A stretch of DNA of 64,000 nt from Streptomyces globisporus (GTDB taxonomy: Bacteria; Actinomycetota; Actinomycetes; Streptomycetales; Streptomycetaceae), in assembly GCA_014649555.1 (NCBI GenBank), contig BMTG01000015.1, forward strand, positions 1-64,000, in the 5' to 3' direction. Positions 43,809 to 51,270 of the stretch are shown piece after piece; within the stretch, counting starts at the first letter, position 1, and every line of letters begins with the position of its first letter. Under the pieces are notes generated by a model. The model was not told where the DNA came from. It worked only from the letters and a program-made list of their open reading frames with translations, and ran no database searches. A program made the translations under genes and the position numbers.

Positions 43809-44188
43809 CACGGCGCGATGTCTTCGAGTACGCGCTCCTGCGCGTCGTGCCCCGGGTCGAACGGGGGGAGTGCTTCAACGCCGGGGTGCTCGTCTACTGC
43901 CGGGCCCACTCGTTCGTGGCCGCCCGGACCTACCTCGACGAGGCGAAGCTGAAGGCGCTGGACCCGCACGCCGATGTCGTCGGGGTGCGGGCCGCCCTGC
44001 GCGCCGTCGAAGGGGTCTGCGGCGGCGGTGCGGAGGCCGGTCAGGCGGCGGGTGACGACGCCGGACGGCGGTTCCGCTGGCTGATCGCCCCGCGCTCCAC
44101 GGTCGTCCAGCCCGGGGCGGTGCACAGCGGGCTGACCACCGACCCGGCCGGTGAGGTGGAACGGCTGCTCGACCTCCTCGTGCGCTGA
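43805..44188 (+). CDS. DUF3037 family protein
   Basis: 127 residues with the DUF3037 core (YALLRVVPRVERGECFNAGV, RFRWLIAPRSTVVQPGAVH). The family is found next to HipA-like kinases in many bacteria and its role is unknown. Start overlaps the kinase stop by 4 nt. Confidence 0.85.
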   Translation: MTRRDVFEYALLRVVPRVERGECFNAGVLVYCRAHSFVAARTYLDEAKLKALDPHADVVGVRAALRAVEGVCGGGAEAGQAAGDDAGRRFRWLIAPRSTVVQPGAVHSGLTTDPAGEVERLLDLLVR

Positions 44189-44270
44189 TCCGCGCCCCGG
44201 CCGGGCCACGACGGCACAGCGGCGGACACTCCCGCCCGGTGTGACGTACGGCCCGCCGGGGCGTGCGCCG

Positions 44271-44332
44271 TTGACACCGGGTGCCAGGGCTTCTAGCGTC
44301 TCGACTGCTGAAGGTACTAAGCGGTTGCTCAG
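44271..44332 (+). promoter_or_regulatory. Strong promoter and TetR-type operator of the SDR operon
   Basis: TTGACA (44271-44276), 17 nt, TAGCGT (44294-44299). Just downstream CTAAGC-GGTT-GCTCAG (44317-44332) is an inverted repeat with one mismatch, the type bound by TetR regulators of acyl-CoA/fatty acid genes. Confidence 0.65.
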
Positions 44333-44426
44333 CAATCGAGGGTGTTGCTGCCAGGGAGCGTCAGGGCTGGCGGGGAAGCGCCCCGATGTCCGCTGGGCCG
44401 CTATCCAAGGGCGAGGAGAACCAAGC

Positions 44427-45188
44427 ATGTCCACCACCGAGCAGCGCGTCGCCATCGTGACGGGAGCGGCGCGGGGCATCGGCGCCGCCACCGCCGTACG
44501 CCTCGCGGCCGAGGGCCGCGCCGTAGCCGTACTCGATCTCGACGAGGCGGCCTGCAAGGACACGGTCGAGAAGATCACCGCCGCCGGGGGCACCGCGCTG
44601 GCCGTCGGCTGCGACGTGTCGGACGCCGGTCAGGTGGAAGCCGCCGTCGCGCGGGTCGCCGCCGAGCTGGGCGCGCCGACGATCCTCGTGAACAACGCGG
44701 GCGTGCTCCGCGACAACCTGCTGTTCAAGATGAGCGAGTCCGACTGGGACATCGTGATGAACGTGCACCTCAAGGGCGCGTTCCTGATGGCCAAGGCCGT
44801 CCAGGCCCACATGGTCGAGGCCAAGTTCGGCCGGATCGTCTCGCTCTCCTCCTCCTCGGCCCTCGGCAACCGGGGTCAGGCCAACTACTCCGCGGTCAAG
44901 GCGGGCCTCCAGGGCCTCACCAAGACGCTCGCCAAGGAGCTCGGCAAGTTCGGCGTCACCGCCAACGCCGTCGCGCCCGGCTTCATCGTCACCGAGATGA
45001 CAGCGCAGACCGCCGAGCGCGTCGGCATGGGCTTCGAGGAGTTCCAGGCGGCGGCCGCCACCCAGATCCCGGTCCAGCGCGTCGGCCGTCCCGAGGACGT
45101 CGCGAACGCCATCGCCTTCTTCGCGGGCGACGACGCGGGCTTCGTCTCCGGCCAGGTCATGTACGTGGCCGGCGGACCCCTCAACTGA
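44427..45188 (+). CDS. fabG: 3-oxoacyl-ACP reductase-like SDR
   Basis: 253 residues of classical SDR: cofactor motif VTGAARGIGAATAVRLA, NNAG, catalytic Ser in SLSSSSALG and Tyr/Lys in ANYSAVKAG. The sequence fits beta-ketoacyl reductases. GAGGAG lies before the ATG. It is in an operon with a second SDR 20 nt downstream. A beta-oxidation or acyl-chain role is inferred from the promoter operator. Confidence 0.86.
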   Translation: MSTTEQRVAIVTGAARGIGAATAVRLAAEGRAVAVLDLDEAACKDTVEKITAAGGTALAVGCDVSDAGQVEAAVARVAAELGAPTILVNNAGVLRDNLLFKMSESDWDIVMNVHLKGAFLMAKAVQAHMVEAKFGRIVSLSSSSALGNRGQANYSAVKAGLQGLTKTLAKELGKFGVTANAVAPGFIVTEMTAQTAERVGMGFEEFQAAAATQIPVQRVGRPEDVANAIAFFAGDDAGFVSGQVMYVAGGPLN

Positions 45189-45208
45189 TCCGAAGGGCAG
45201 CGGACATC

Positions 45209-45964
45209 ATGACGGTGCAGGACAGCGGAAAGGTCGCCCTCGTCACGGGCGCCAGCCGGGGCATCGGCTACGGGATCGCCGAGGCGCTCGTCGCCCGCGG
45301 CGACCGGGTCGCCATCACCGGGCGGGGCGAGGACGCCCTGAAGGAGGCCGTGGAGCGGCTCGGCGCCGACCGGGTCATCGCCATCCCCGGCAAGGCGCAC
45401 GACGAGGCGCACCAGGCCGCGGCGGTCGAGCGCACGATGGAGGCGTTCGGCCGGGTCGACTTCCTGGTCAACAACGCCGGGACCAACCCGGTCTTCGGCC
45501 CCATGGCCGAGCTCGACCTGAACGTGGCCCGCAAGGTCTACGAGACCAATGTGATCTCGGCGCTCGGCTTCGCCCAGCAGACCTGGAAGGCCTGGCAGAA
45601 GGAGAACGGCGGGGCGATCGTCAACATCGCCTCCGTCGCCGGCGTCGCCCCCTCGCCGTTCATCGGCGCGTACGGGATGTCGAAGGCGGCCATGATCAAC
45701 CTGACCGCCCAGCTGGCGCACGAGTTCGCCCCGGTCGTCCGGGTCAACGCGATCGCCCCGGCCGTGGTCAAGACGAAGTTCGCCGAGGCGCTCTATGAGG
45801 GCCGCGAAGCGGAGGCGGCCGCCGCCTACCCGCTGGGCCGGCTCGGTGTGCCCGAGGACATCGGAGGTGCGGCGGCCTTCCTGACCTCCGCACAGTCCGA
45901 CTGGATCACCGGTCAGACCCTCGTGGTCGACGGAGGAATTTTCCTCAACGCGGGCGTGGGCTGA
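45209..45964 (+). CDS. SDR family oxidoreductase
   Basis: 251 residues with VTGASRGIGYGIAEALV, NNAGTNP, NIASVAGVAPSPFIGAYGMS (Tyr/Lys in AYGMSKAA) and a C-terminal VVDGGIFL. It is the second gene of the SDR operon and 20 nt after the first. Substrate unknown, likely a 3-hydroxyacyl or related carbonyl. Confidence 0.87.
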   Translation: MTVQDSGKVALVTGASRGIGYGIAEALVARGDRVAITGRGEDALKEAVERLGADRVIAIPGKAHDEAHQAAAVERTMEAFGRVDFLVNNAGTNPVFGPMAELDLNVARKVYETNVISALGFAQQTWKAWQKENGGAIVNIASVAGVAPSPFIGAYGMSKAAMINLTAQLAHEFAPVVRVNAIAPAVVKTKFAEALYEGREAEAAAAYPLGRLGVPEDIGGAAAFLTSAQSDWITGQTLVVDGGIFLNAGVG

Positions 45965-46002
45965 GAGCGGCCTGAACCGATTTGGCCCTGATTGAGTCAA
46001 GT

Positions 46003-46036
46003 GCCCCGCCAGGTCCGCGGATTGACCTGGTGGGGC
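46003..46036 (+). terminator. Terminator of the SDR operon
   Basis: GCCCCGCCAGGTC (46003-46015 region) pairs with GACCTGGTGGGGC (46024-46036) with one mismatch. The right arm contains the -35 of the next gene. Confidence 0.75.
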
Positions 46037-46049
46037 GCTGCGGTATGGT
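46022..46049 (+). promoter_or_regulatory. Promoter of the peptide-binding lipoprotein gene
   Basis: TTGACC (46022-46027), 16 nt, TATGGT (46044-46049). The -35 lies inside the terminator stem of the previous operon, so folding of the upstream transcript and initiation may interfere. Confidence 0.65.
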
Positions 46050-46082
46050 CTGCCGACCCATGGCTGATCGAGGAGCGTGCGC

Positions 46083-47663
46083 GTGTTCTACCGGGCCAGT
46101 CTGCAGGCTGCTGCAGCCCTAGCTTCCCTTTCTCTGCTGGCCGGCTGCGGTCTCTTTTCCGACAGCGGATCGGAAACGAACCAGAAGATAACCGTCGGGA
46201 CGACCAGTTCCCCGTCCACGCTCGATCCGGCGGCGGCCTGGGACGGTTCCTGGGAATTGATGCGGAACGTTTACCAGACCCTGGTGAGCTTCCCCACCGG
46301 CAGTACGAGCCCGGAGCCGGACGCGGCGGATGAGTGCAAGTTCACCGACGCCACGAGCATGGCGTACCGGTGCACGCTCAAGAAGAACCTCACGTTCTCC
46401 AACGGCGAGAAGCTCGACGCCGAGGCCGTGAAGTACTCCATCGACCGCATCGTGGACATCCACTTCAAGGGCGGCCCGGCCGGGATGCTCGGCTCGCTGG
46501 ACCGGATCGAGACCAAGGGCGACGACACGGTCGTCTTCCACCTGAACAAGTCCGACGCCACGTTCCCGTTCATCCTTGCCACGCCCGCCATGTCGCTCGT
46601 CGCCCCCGGCGACTACCGCAAGGACAAGATCCGCGACGACGGCAAGGTCACCGGCTCCGGCCCGTACCTCCTCGAATCGTACGAGGGCCAGAAGACCGCC
46701 GAGCTCAAGAAGAACCCGGACTACAAGGGCTTCGCCAACCGGAAGAACGACGCGGTCACCATCCGCTACTTCGAGAAGTCCGCGGACATGGTGAGCGCGC
46801 TCAAGGCCGACGAGATCGACGCCACCTACCGGGGTCTGACCGCCGAGGAGGTCGTCAGCCTGGAGGACAACAAGGACGACAACGCCGGCCTCCAGATCGT
46901 CGAGAGCACCGGCGCGGACATCCGCTTCCTGGTCTTCAACCCGAAGGACCCGGCCGCCGCGAACCCCGCCGTCCGCAAGGCCATCGCCCATGTCGTCGAC
47001 CGCGACGCGCTGGTCGAGAAGGTCTACCGGGGCACTGCTGAGCCCCTCTACTCCATGATCCCCAAGGGCATCGCCGGGCACACCACGAGCTTCTTCGACA
47101 CCTACGGCGACCCGGATGTGAAGAAGGCGAAGAACATCCTCTCCGGGGCCGGTATCACCGAGCCCGTGAAGATGAGCTTCTGGTACACCACCGACCGCTA
47201 CGGCTCCGCCACGGAGCCCGAGTTCGAGGAGCTCAAGCGGCAGCTGGAGGAGTCGGGGCTGTTCAAGATCACGCTGCGGGGCGAGCCCTGGCGGAAGTTC
47301 CAGGAAGGCTTCAACAAGGGCGAGTACCCGGTCTTCGGCCGCGGCTGGTTCCCCGACTTCCCGGACCCCGACAACTTCGTCGCCCCGTTCGTGGGCCAGG
47401 AGCCCGTCACCGGCAGCCCGTACATCAACAAGGAGATCACCCAGCAGCTGATCCCCGCCTCGCGGCAGGAGAGCGACCGGGGCGCGGTCAGCAAGCAGTT
47501 CGAGCGGGCCCAGGAGATCCTCGTCAATGACGTCCGCCTGCTGCCGCTGTGGCAGGGCAAGCTGTACGTCGCCGCGGGCGAGGACATCGGCGGCGGCGAG
47601 CGGGCGCTGGACCCGCAGACCGTCATGCAGATGTGGGAGCTGTACCGCAAGGCCAGCTGGTAG
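46083..47663 (+). CDS. ABC transporter peptide-binding lipoprotein (SBP family 5)
   Basis: 526 residues: signal peptide with lipobox LLAGCG, then an oligopeptide/nickel-type binding domain (TSSPSTLDPAAAWDGSWELM, NGEKLDAEAVKYSIDRIVDI, FPDFPDPDNFVAPFVGQEPV). It should capture a peptide-like ligand at the membrane. No permease or ATPase genes adjoin, so the transporter partner is elsewhere. The GTG at 46083 has AGGAG 7 nt upstream; a GTG at 46077 is too close. Confidence 0.88.
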   Translation: MFYRASLQAAAALASLSLLAGCGLFSDSGSETNQKITVGTTSSPSTLDPAAAWDGSWELMRNVYQTLVSFPTGSTSPEPDAADECKFTDATSMAYRCTLKKNLTFSNGEKLDAEAVKYSIDRIVDIHFKGGPAGMLGSLDRIETKGDDTVVFHLNKSDATFPFILATPAMSLVAPGDYRKDKIRDDGKVTGSGPYLLESYEGQKTAELKKNPDYKGFANRKNDAVTIRYFEKSADMVSALKADEIDATYRGLTAEEVVSLEDNKDDNAGLQIVESTGADIRFLVFNPKDPAAANPAVRKAIAHVVDRDALVEKVYRGTAEPLYSMIPKGIAGHTTSFFDTYGDPDVKKAKNILSGAGITEPVKMSFWYTTDRYGSATEPEFEELKRQLEESGLFKITLRGEPWRKFQEGFNKGEYPVFGRGWFPDFPDPDNFVAPFVGQEPVTGSPYINKEITQQLIPASRQESDRGAVSKQFERAQEILVNDVRLLPLWQGKLYVAAGEDIGGGERALDPQTVMQMWELYRKASW

Positions 47664-47681
47664 CACCTGGCGGCAGGGACG

Positions 47682-47703
47682 ACGGGCCTCCTCGGGGGCC
47701 CGT
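47682..47703 (+). terminator. Terminator before ung
   Basis: ACGGGCC (47682-47688) pairs with GGCCCGT (47697-47703). It abuts the ung promoter. Confidence 0.7.
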
Positions 47704-47725
47704 TGTCAGTGGTGACCGGTAGGTT
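47703..47725 (+). promoter_or_regulatory. PafBC / RecA-NDp type DNA-damage promoter of ung
   Basis: TTGTCAGTGG (47703-47712) and TAGGTT (47720-47725) match TTGTCRGTG-N8-TANNNT exactly, counted over TTGTCAGTG plus 8 nt. This is the LexA-independent damage promoter of actinobacteria. Confidence 0.75.
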
Positions 47726-47741
47726 CTGGGACCAAGAACCT
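47721..47741. promoter_or_regulatory. Near-perfect 21-bp palindrome over the ung -10
   Basis: AGGTTCT (47721-47727) and AGAACCT (47735-47741) flank GGGACCA. It covers most of the -10 hexamer and the transcription start zone, so a repressor bound here would block ung. The protein is unknown. Confidence 0.6.
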
Positions 47742-47764
47742 GTTGCTCACCGGAGGTTGTGGAC

Positions 47765-48448
47765 GTGACCGATATCGACCTGCTGCCCGAGTCCTGGCGC
47801 GGCGTCCTCGGCGAAGAACTGCAGAAGCCGTACGTCAAGGAGCTGGCGGACTTCGTCGAGGAGGAGCGGGCCAAGGGTCCCGTGTATCCGCCCCGCGAGC
47901 AGGTCTTCGCCGCCCTGGACGCCACGCCCTACGACCAGGTGAAGGTCCTCGTCCTCGGCCAGGACCCTTACCACGGCGAGGGCCAGGGGCACGGGCTCTG
48001 CTTCTCCGTCCGGCCCGGCGTCAGGACGCCGCCGTCGCTGCGCAACATCTACAAGGAGATGCAGGAGGAGCTGGGGCTGCCCGTCCCGGACAACGGCTAT
48101 CTGATGCCCTGGGCCGAGCAGGGCGTCCTCCTGCTCAACGCGGTGCTGACCGTCCGGGGCGGCGAGGCCAACTCCCACAAGGGCAAGGGCTGGGAGAAGA
48201 TCACCGACGCCGTGATCCGCGCCGTCGCCGACCGGCCCGACCCGGCGGTCTTCGTGCTCTGGGGCAATTACGCGCAGAAGAAGCTGCCGCTGATCGACGA
48301 GGAGCGCCACATCGTGGTGAAGGGCGCGCACCCCTCGCCGCTCTCCGCCAAGAAGTTCTTCGGCTCCCGCCCCTTCACGCAGATCAACGAGGCCGTGGCC
48401 GCTCAGGGCCACCAGCCGATCGACTGGCGGATCCCCGACCTCGGCTGA
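47765..48448 (+). CDS. ung: Uracil-DNA glycosylase, family 1
   Basis: 227 residues. The catalytic loop GQDPYH carries Asp67 and His70, followed by GQGHGLCFSV; the DNA-intercalation loop HPSPLSA is intact. The enzyme removes uracil from DNA as the first step of base-excision repair. CGGAGG lies 8 nt before the GTG at 47765; GTG 47759 is too close to it. A damage-type promoter and palindrome are upstream. Confidence 0.95.
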   Translation: MTDIDLLPESWRGVLGEELQKPYVKELADFVEEERAKGPVYPPREQVFAALDATPYDQVKVLVLGQDPYHGEGQGHGLCFSVRPGVRTPPSLRNIYKEMQEELGLPVPDNGYLMPWAEQGVLLLNAVLTVRGGEANSHKGKGWEKITDAVIRAVADRPDPAVFVLWGNYAQKKLPLIDEERHIVVKGAHPSPLSAKKFFGSRPFTQINEAVAAQGHQPIDWRIPDLG

Positions 48449-48570
48449 GGGGTTCCCCGGTTCCCCGGCGGGGACGCCTCGTACGCCCGTGTCTGACCGG
48501 TTATGCGGAAGCCCGGCGTTAGCGTCGGACCGACGGGGCGACCGGCTGGACGGGCGACGAGGAGAGAGCA

Positions 48571-49044
48571 GTGGTGGAGCAGCAGGAGGCGTCCGAGGAC
48601 GCCGTCATGACCAGGATCGGCCAGGCGATCATGCTGCTCCACGGAGGTGACCGGGAGGAGGCCCGCAACCGCTTCGGCGCGCTCTGGTCGGAGCTCGGAG
48701 CGGACGGCGACGCTCTCCACCGCTGCACCCTCGCGCACTACATGGCCGACACCCAGGACGACCCCGGCGACGAGCTGGCCTGGGACCTGCGTGCCCTGAC
48801 GGCCGCCGAGGGGGCGGGCGACGGGCGGTCGGCGGAGCACCGGGACCTCCCGGCCGTCCGGGCGTTCTACCCCTCGCTCCACCTCAACCTCGCGGCGGAC
48901 TACCTCAAGCTCCAGCGCCCCGACTCCGCCCGCATCCACCTCCAGCGGGCCCGCGCCGCGGCCGAGTCCCTCGCGGACGACGGATACGGCGGCGGGGTCC
49001 GCGCCGCCATCGACCGCCTGGAGCTCCGCCTGCGGGAGCAGTGA
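48571..49044 (+). CDS. TPR-like hypothetical protein
   Basis: A 157-residue helical protein with repeat-like helices (AIMLLHGGDREEARNRFGAL, HLNLAADYLKLQRPDSARIH), probably a tetratricopeptide-like scaffold. Family members are conserved in Streptomyces; no function is known. GTG start with AGGAG 6 nt upstream. Confidence 0.75.
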   Translation: MVEQQEASEDAVMTRIGQAIMLLHGGDREEARNRFGALWSELGADGDALHRCTLAHYMADTQDDPGDELAWDLRALTAAEGAGDGRSAEHRDLPAVRAFYPSLHLNLAADYLKLQRPDSARIHLQRARAAAESLADDGYGGGVRAAIDRLELRLREQ

Positions 49045-49082
49045 CCCCCGGGGACCCCGCAGGACCCCCGGGGGCAGGAGCG

Positions 49083-49559
49083 TCAGCGGCCGTACGTCTC
49101 CGAGCAGATGCTGGCCTGCGGGCTGCCCGCAGGCCAGCCGCCGTATCCCCGGCCGAGCGCACAGACGTCCGCGCCGCCGGGGACGCGGGTCGGGGCGGGC
49201 ACGGTGACGGACGGGGCCCTCGGAGCGCGGTCGGGCGCCCGCCGCTGCGGCGGGTCCGCGCGCTCGGGCGGCCGGGCGGTCCCCGCCGGTCCGGCGGGCC
49301 GTGCCTCCGCCGGGGAGCCGGCGGCCGGAGGCGCGGGGGAGGACGGCCGGGCGGGCGGCCGGCTCGGGTCCGGCACGACCTCCAGCCCCTCCCGGGCGGG
49401 AGGCTGCACGATCTGCGGAGCCACGTCCTGGGCCGGCCCGGTGGCTCCCGGACCGGGCGGCGGGGAGGGAACGGTTCCGGGTGCCACGGAGACGCATCCG
49501 GAGACGGCGGTGACCGCTAACCCGACCAGGAGCTTCGCGGTGATTCTGGTTCTCTGCAC
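49083..49559 (-). CDS. Pro-rich secreted lipoprotein
   Basis: 158 residues: a signal peptide with lipobox VSGC, a long Pro/Ala-rich extended region, and a short C-terminal Cys-containing part (ADVCALGRGYGGWPAGSPQA, SICSETYGR). It is probably an exported membrane-attached protein with a flexible arm. The GTG at 49559 is the best start. Function unknown. Confidence 0.65.
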   Translation of the reverse strand: MQRTRITAKLLVGLAVTAVSGCVSVAPGTVPSPPPGPGATGPAQDVAPQIVQPPAREGLEVVPDPSRPPARPSSPAPPAAGSPAEARPAGPAGTARPPERADPPQRRAPDRAPRAPSVTVPAPTRVPGGADVCALGRGYGGWPAGSPQASICSETYGR

Positions 49560-49707
49560 CTGGCCAACTCTGCGGTGCGGCCCGGCCCCGGGGGCCCCGC
49601 CGGCCGGGGAATGGCCCGCACGAGTGACCCGGTCAGCACGGCGCCCCGCACCGCACTGACCGAGGGGCCACCGACGTCCGGCAGCGCCCGCCGGCGGCAC
49701 GGGGAGG

Positions 49708-50229
49708 TCAGACCCCGGTGGCGCCGTCCACGCGCTCGCGCACCAGGTCGGCGTGGCCGTTGTGCCGGGCGTACTCCTCGATCATGTGCGTGTATATCCA
49801 GCGCAGATTGAACGGCTTGCCCGCCGAGCCGACGCCCTTGGAGAAGTCGTCCAGGCCGAACGCGGCCGCGCTCTCGCGCGCCGCCGCCACCTCCGCCCGC
49901 CAGACGGCCTCCGTCTCGGCCCAGGTGGTGGTCTCCGACACCGTGAAGTCCGCGTCCGGGTCCTCCTCGGTGGAGTAGAGGTCCGGCAGCTTCTCGCCCG
50001 CCAGGGTCTCCCGGAACCAGAAGCGCTCCACCTCGGCCAGATGCCGCACGAGGCCGATCAGGGTGAACGCGGAGGGCGGCACGGACGCCTCCCGCAGCTG
50101 GGCGTCCGTGAGACCCGCGCACTTCACGACGAGCGTCTCGCGGTGGTAGTCCAGCCAGCCCTCCAGCATGGGGCGTTCGGCCGCGTCGATGGCGGGTTCG
50201 GGGCGTTCGGCGAAAGTCATGGGGGTCAT
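49708..50229 (-). CDS. DinB-fold (DUF664) family protein
   Basis: 173 residues forming the four-helix DinB/YfiT-like bundle with putative metal-binding His residues (LIGLVRHLAEVERFWFRETL; YTHMIEEYARHNGHADLVRE). Members include thiol-S-transferases such as bacillithiol or mycothiol transferases. The name DinB here refers to the fold, not DNA polymerase IV. A mycothiol-dependent role is possible. Confidence 0.86.
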   Translation of the reverse strand: MTPMTFAERPEPAIDAAERPMLEGWLDYHRETLVVKCAGLTDAQLREASVPPSAFTLIGLVRHLAEVERFWFRETLAGEKLPDLYSTEEDPDADFTVSETTTWAETEAVWRAEVAAARESAAAFGLDDFSKGVGSAGKPFNLRWIYTHMIEEYARHNGHADLVRERVDGATGV

Positions 50230-50364
50230 CGTGACCCATGATCATGGGGCTGGCCAGGGGTTTTGCGAACGGGTCGGCAGCCGGGCCGCAGGCGGCTGCG
50301 ACGTATGCTGCCGGGGCGCGAACAGCCGCGCACAGCGGCCCGGCACGGCGACAGGGAGACCCTC

Positions 50365-51270
50365 GTGAAGATCGGTTGCATCGGACTCGGCGATATCGCG
50401 CAGAAGGCGTACCTGCCGGTGCTCACCGCCGTACCGGGGGTCGAACCGCACCTGCAGACCCGCACCCCCGCCACGCTGCAGGCGGTCGGCGACGCCCACC
50501 GCGTTCCGGCCGAGGGCCGTCACGAGACCCTCGACTCCCTCCTCGACGCGGGGCTGGACGCGGCGTTCGTGCACGCCCCGACCGCCGTGCACCCGCAGAT
50601 CGTGGAACGCCTCCTCGACGCCGGCGTCGCCACCTATGTCGACAAGCCGATCGCCTACGAGTACGCCGAGTCCGAACGGCTGGTGAACCTCGCCGAGGAA
50701 CGCGGTGTCAGCCTCGCCGTCGGCTTCAACCGCCGTTTCGCCCCGGGCTACGCGCAGTGCGCGGAGCACCCGCGCGAGCTGATCCTCCTGCAGAAGAACC
50801 GCGTCGGGCTGCCCGAGGACCCCCGGACGATGATCCTCGACGACTTCATCCACGTCGTCGACACCCTGCGCTTCCTGACCCCGGGCACCGTCGACCACAC
50901 CACCGTGCGGGCCCGGATCGTGGACGGCCTGATGCACCATGTGGTGCTTCAGCTGTCCGGCGACGGATTCACCGCGATCGGCATGATGAACCGGCTGAAC
51001 GGATCGACCGAGGAGATCCTCGAAGTCTCCGGCCAGGACACCAAGCGCCAGGTGCTCAACCTCGCGGACATCGTCGACCACAAGGGCCAGCCCTCGGTGC
51101 GCCGGCGCGGCGACTGGGTCCCCGTGGCCCGGCAGCGCGGCATCGAGGCCTGTGTGCACGCCTTCCTGGACGCCGTGCGCCGGGGCGAGACGCTCAGCGC
51201 CCGGGACGCCCTGGCGACCCATGAGCTGTGCGAGCGGGTGGTCCGGGAGGCCTTGGAGCAGGCCGCCTGA
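50365..51270 (+). CDS. Gfo/Idh/MocA family oxidoreductase
   Basis: 301 residues: N-terminal NAD(P)-binding Rossmann fold (VKIGCIGLGDIAQKAYLPVL) and the family lysine motif DKP (YVDKPIAYE). The C-terminal sheet domain is intact. The substrate, often a sugar or inositol, is unknown. AGGGAG lies 6 nt before the GTG. The last 77 bp overlap the convergent lnt gene. Confidence 0.88.
   Translation: MKIGCIGLGDIAQKAYLPVLTAVPGVEPHLQTRTPATLQAVGDAHRVPAEGRHETLDSLLDAGLDAAFVHAPTAVHPQIVERLLDAGVATYVDKPIAYEYAESERLVNLAEERGVSLAVGFNRRFAPGYAQCAEHPRELILLQKNRVGLPEDPRTMILDDFIHVVDTLRFLTPGTVDHTTVRARIVDGLMHHVVLQLSGDGFTAIGMMNRLNGSTEEILEVSGQDTKRQVLNLADIVDHKGQPSVRRRGDWVPVARQRGIEACVHAFLDAVRRGETLSARDALATHELCERVVREALEQAA

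Noticed and set aside
49708..50229. DinB DNA polymerase
   Set aside because: The protein is a four-helix DinB/YfiT-fold (DUF664) protein, unrelated to polymerase IV.
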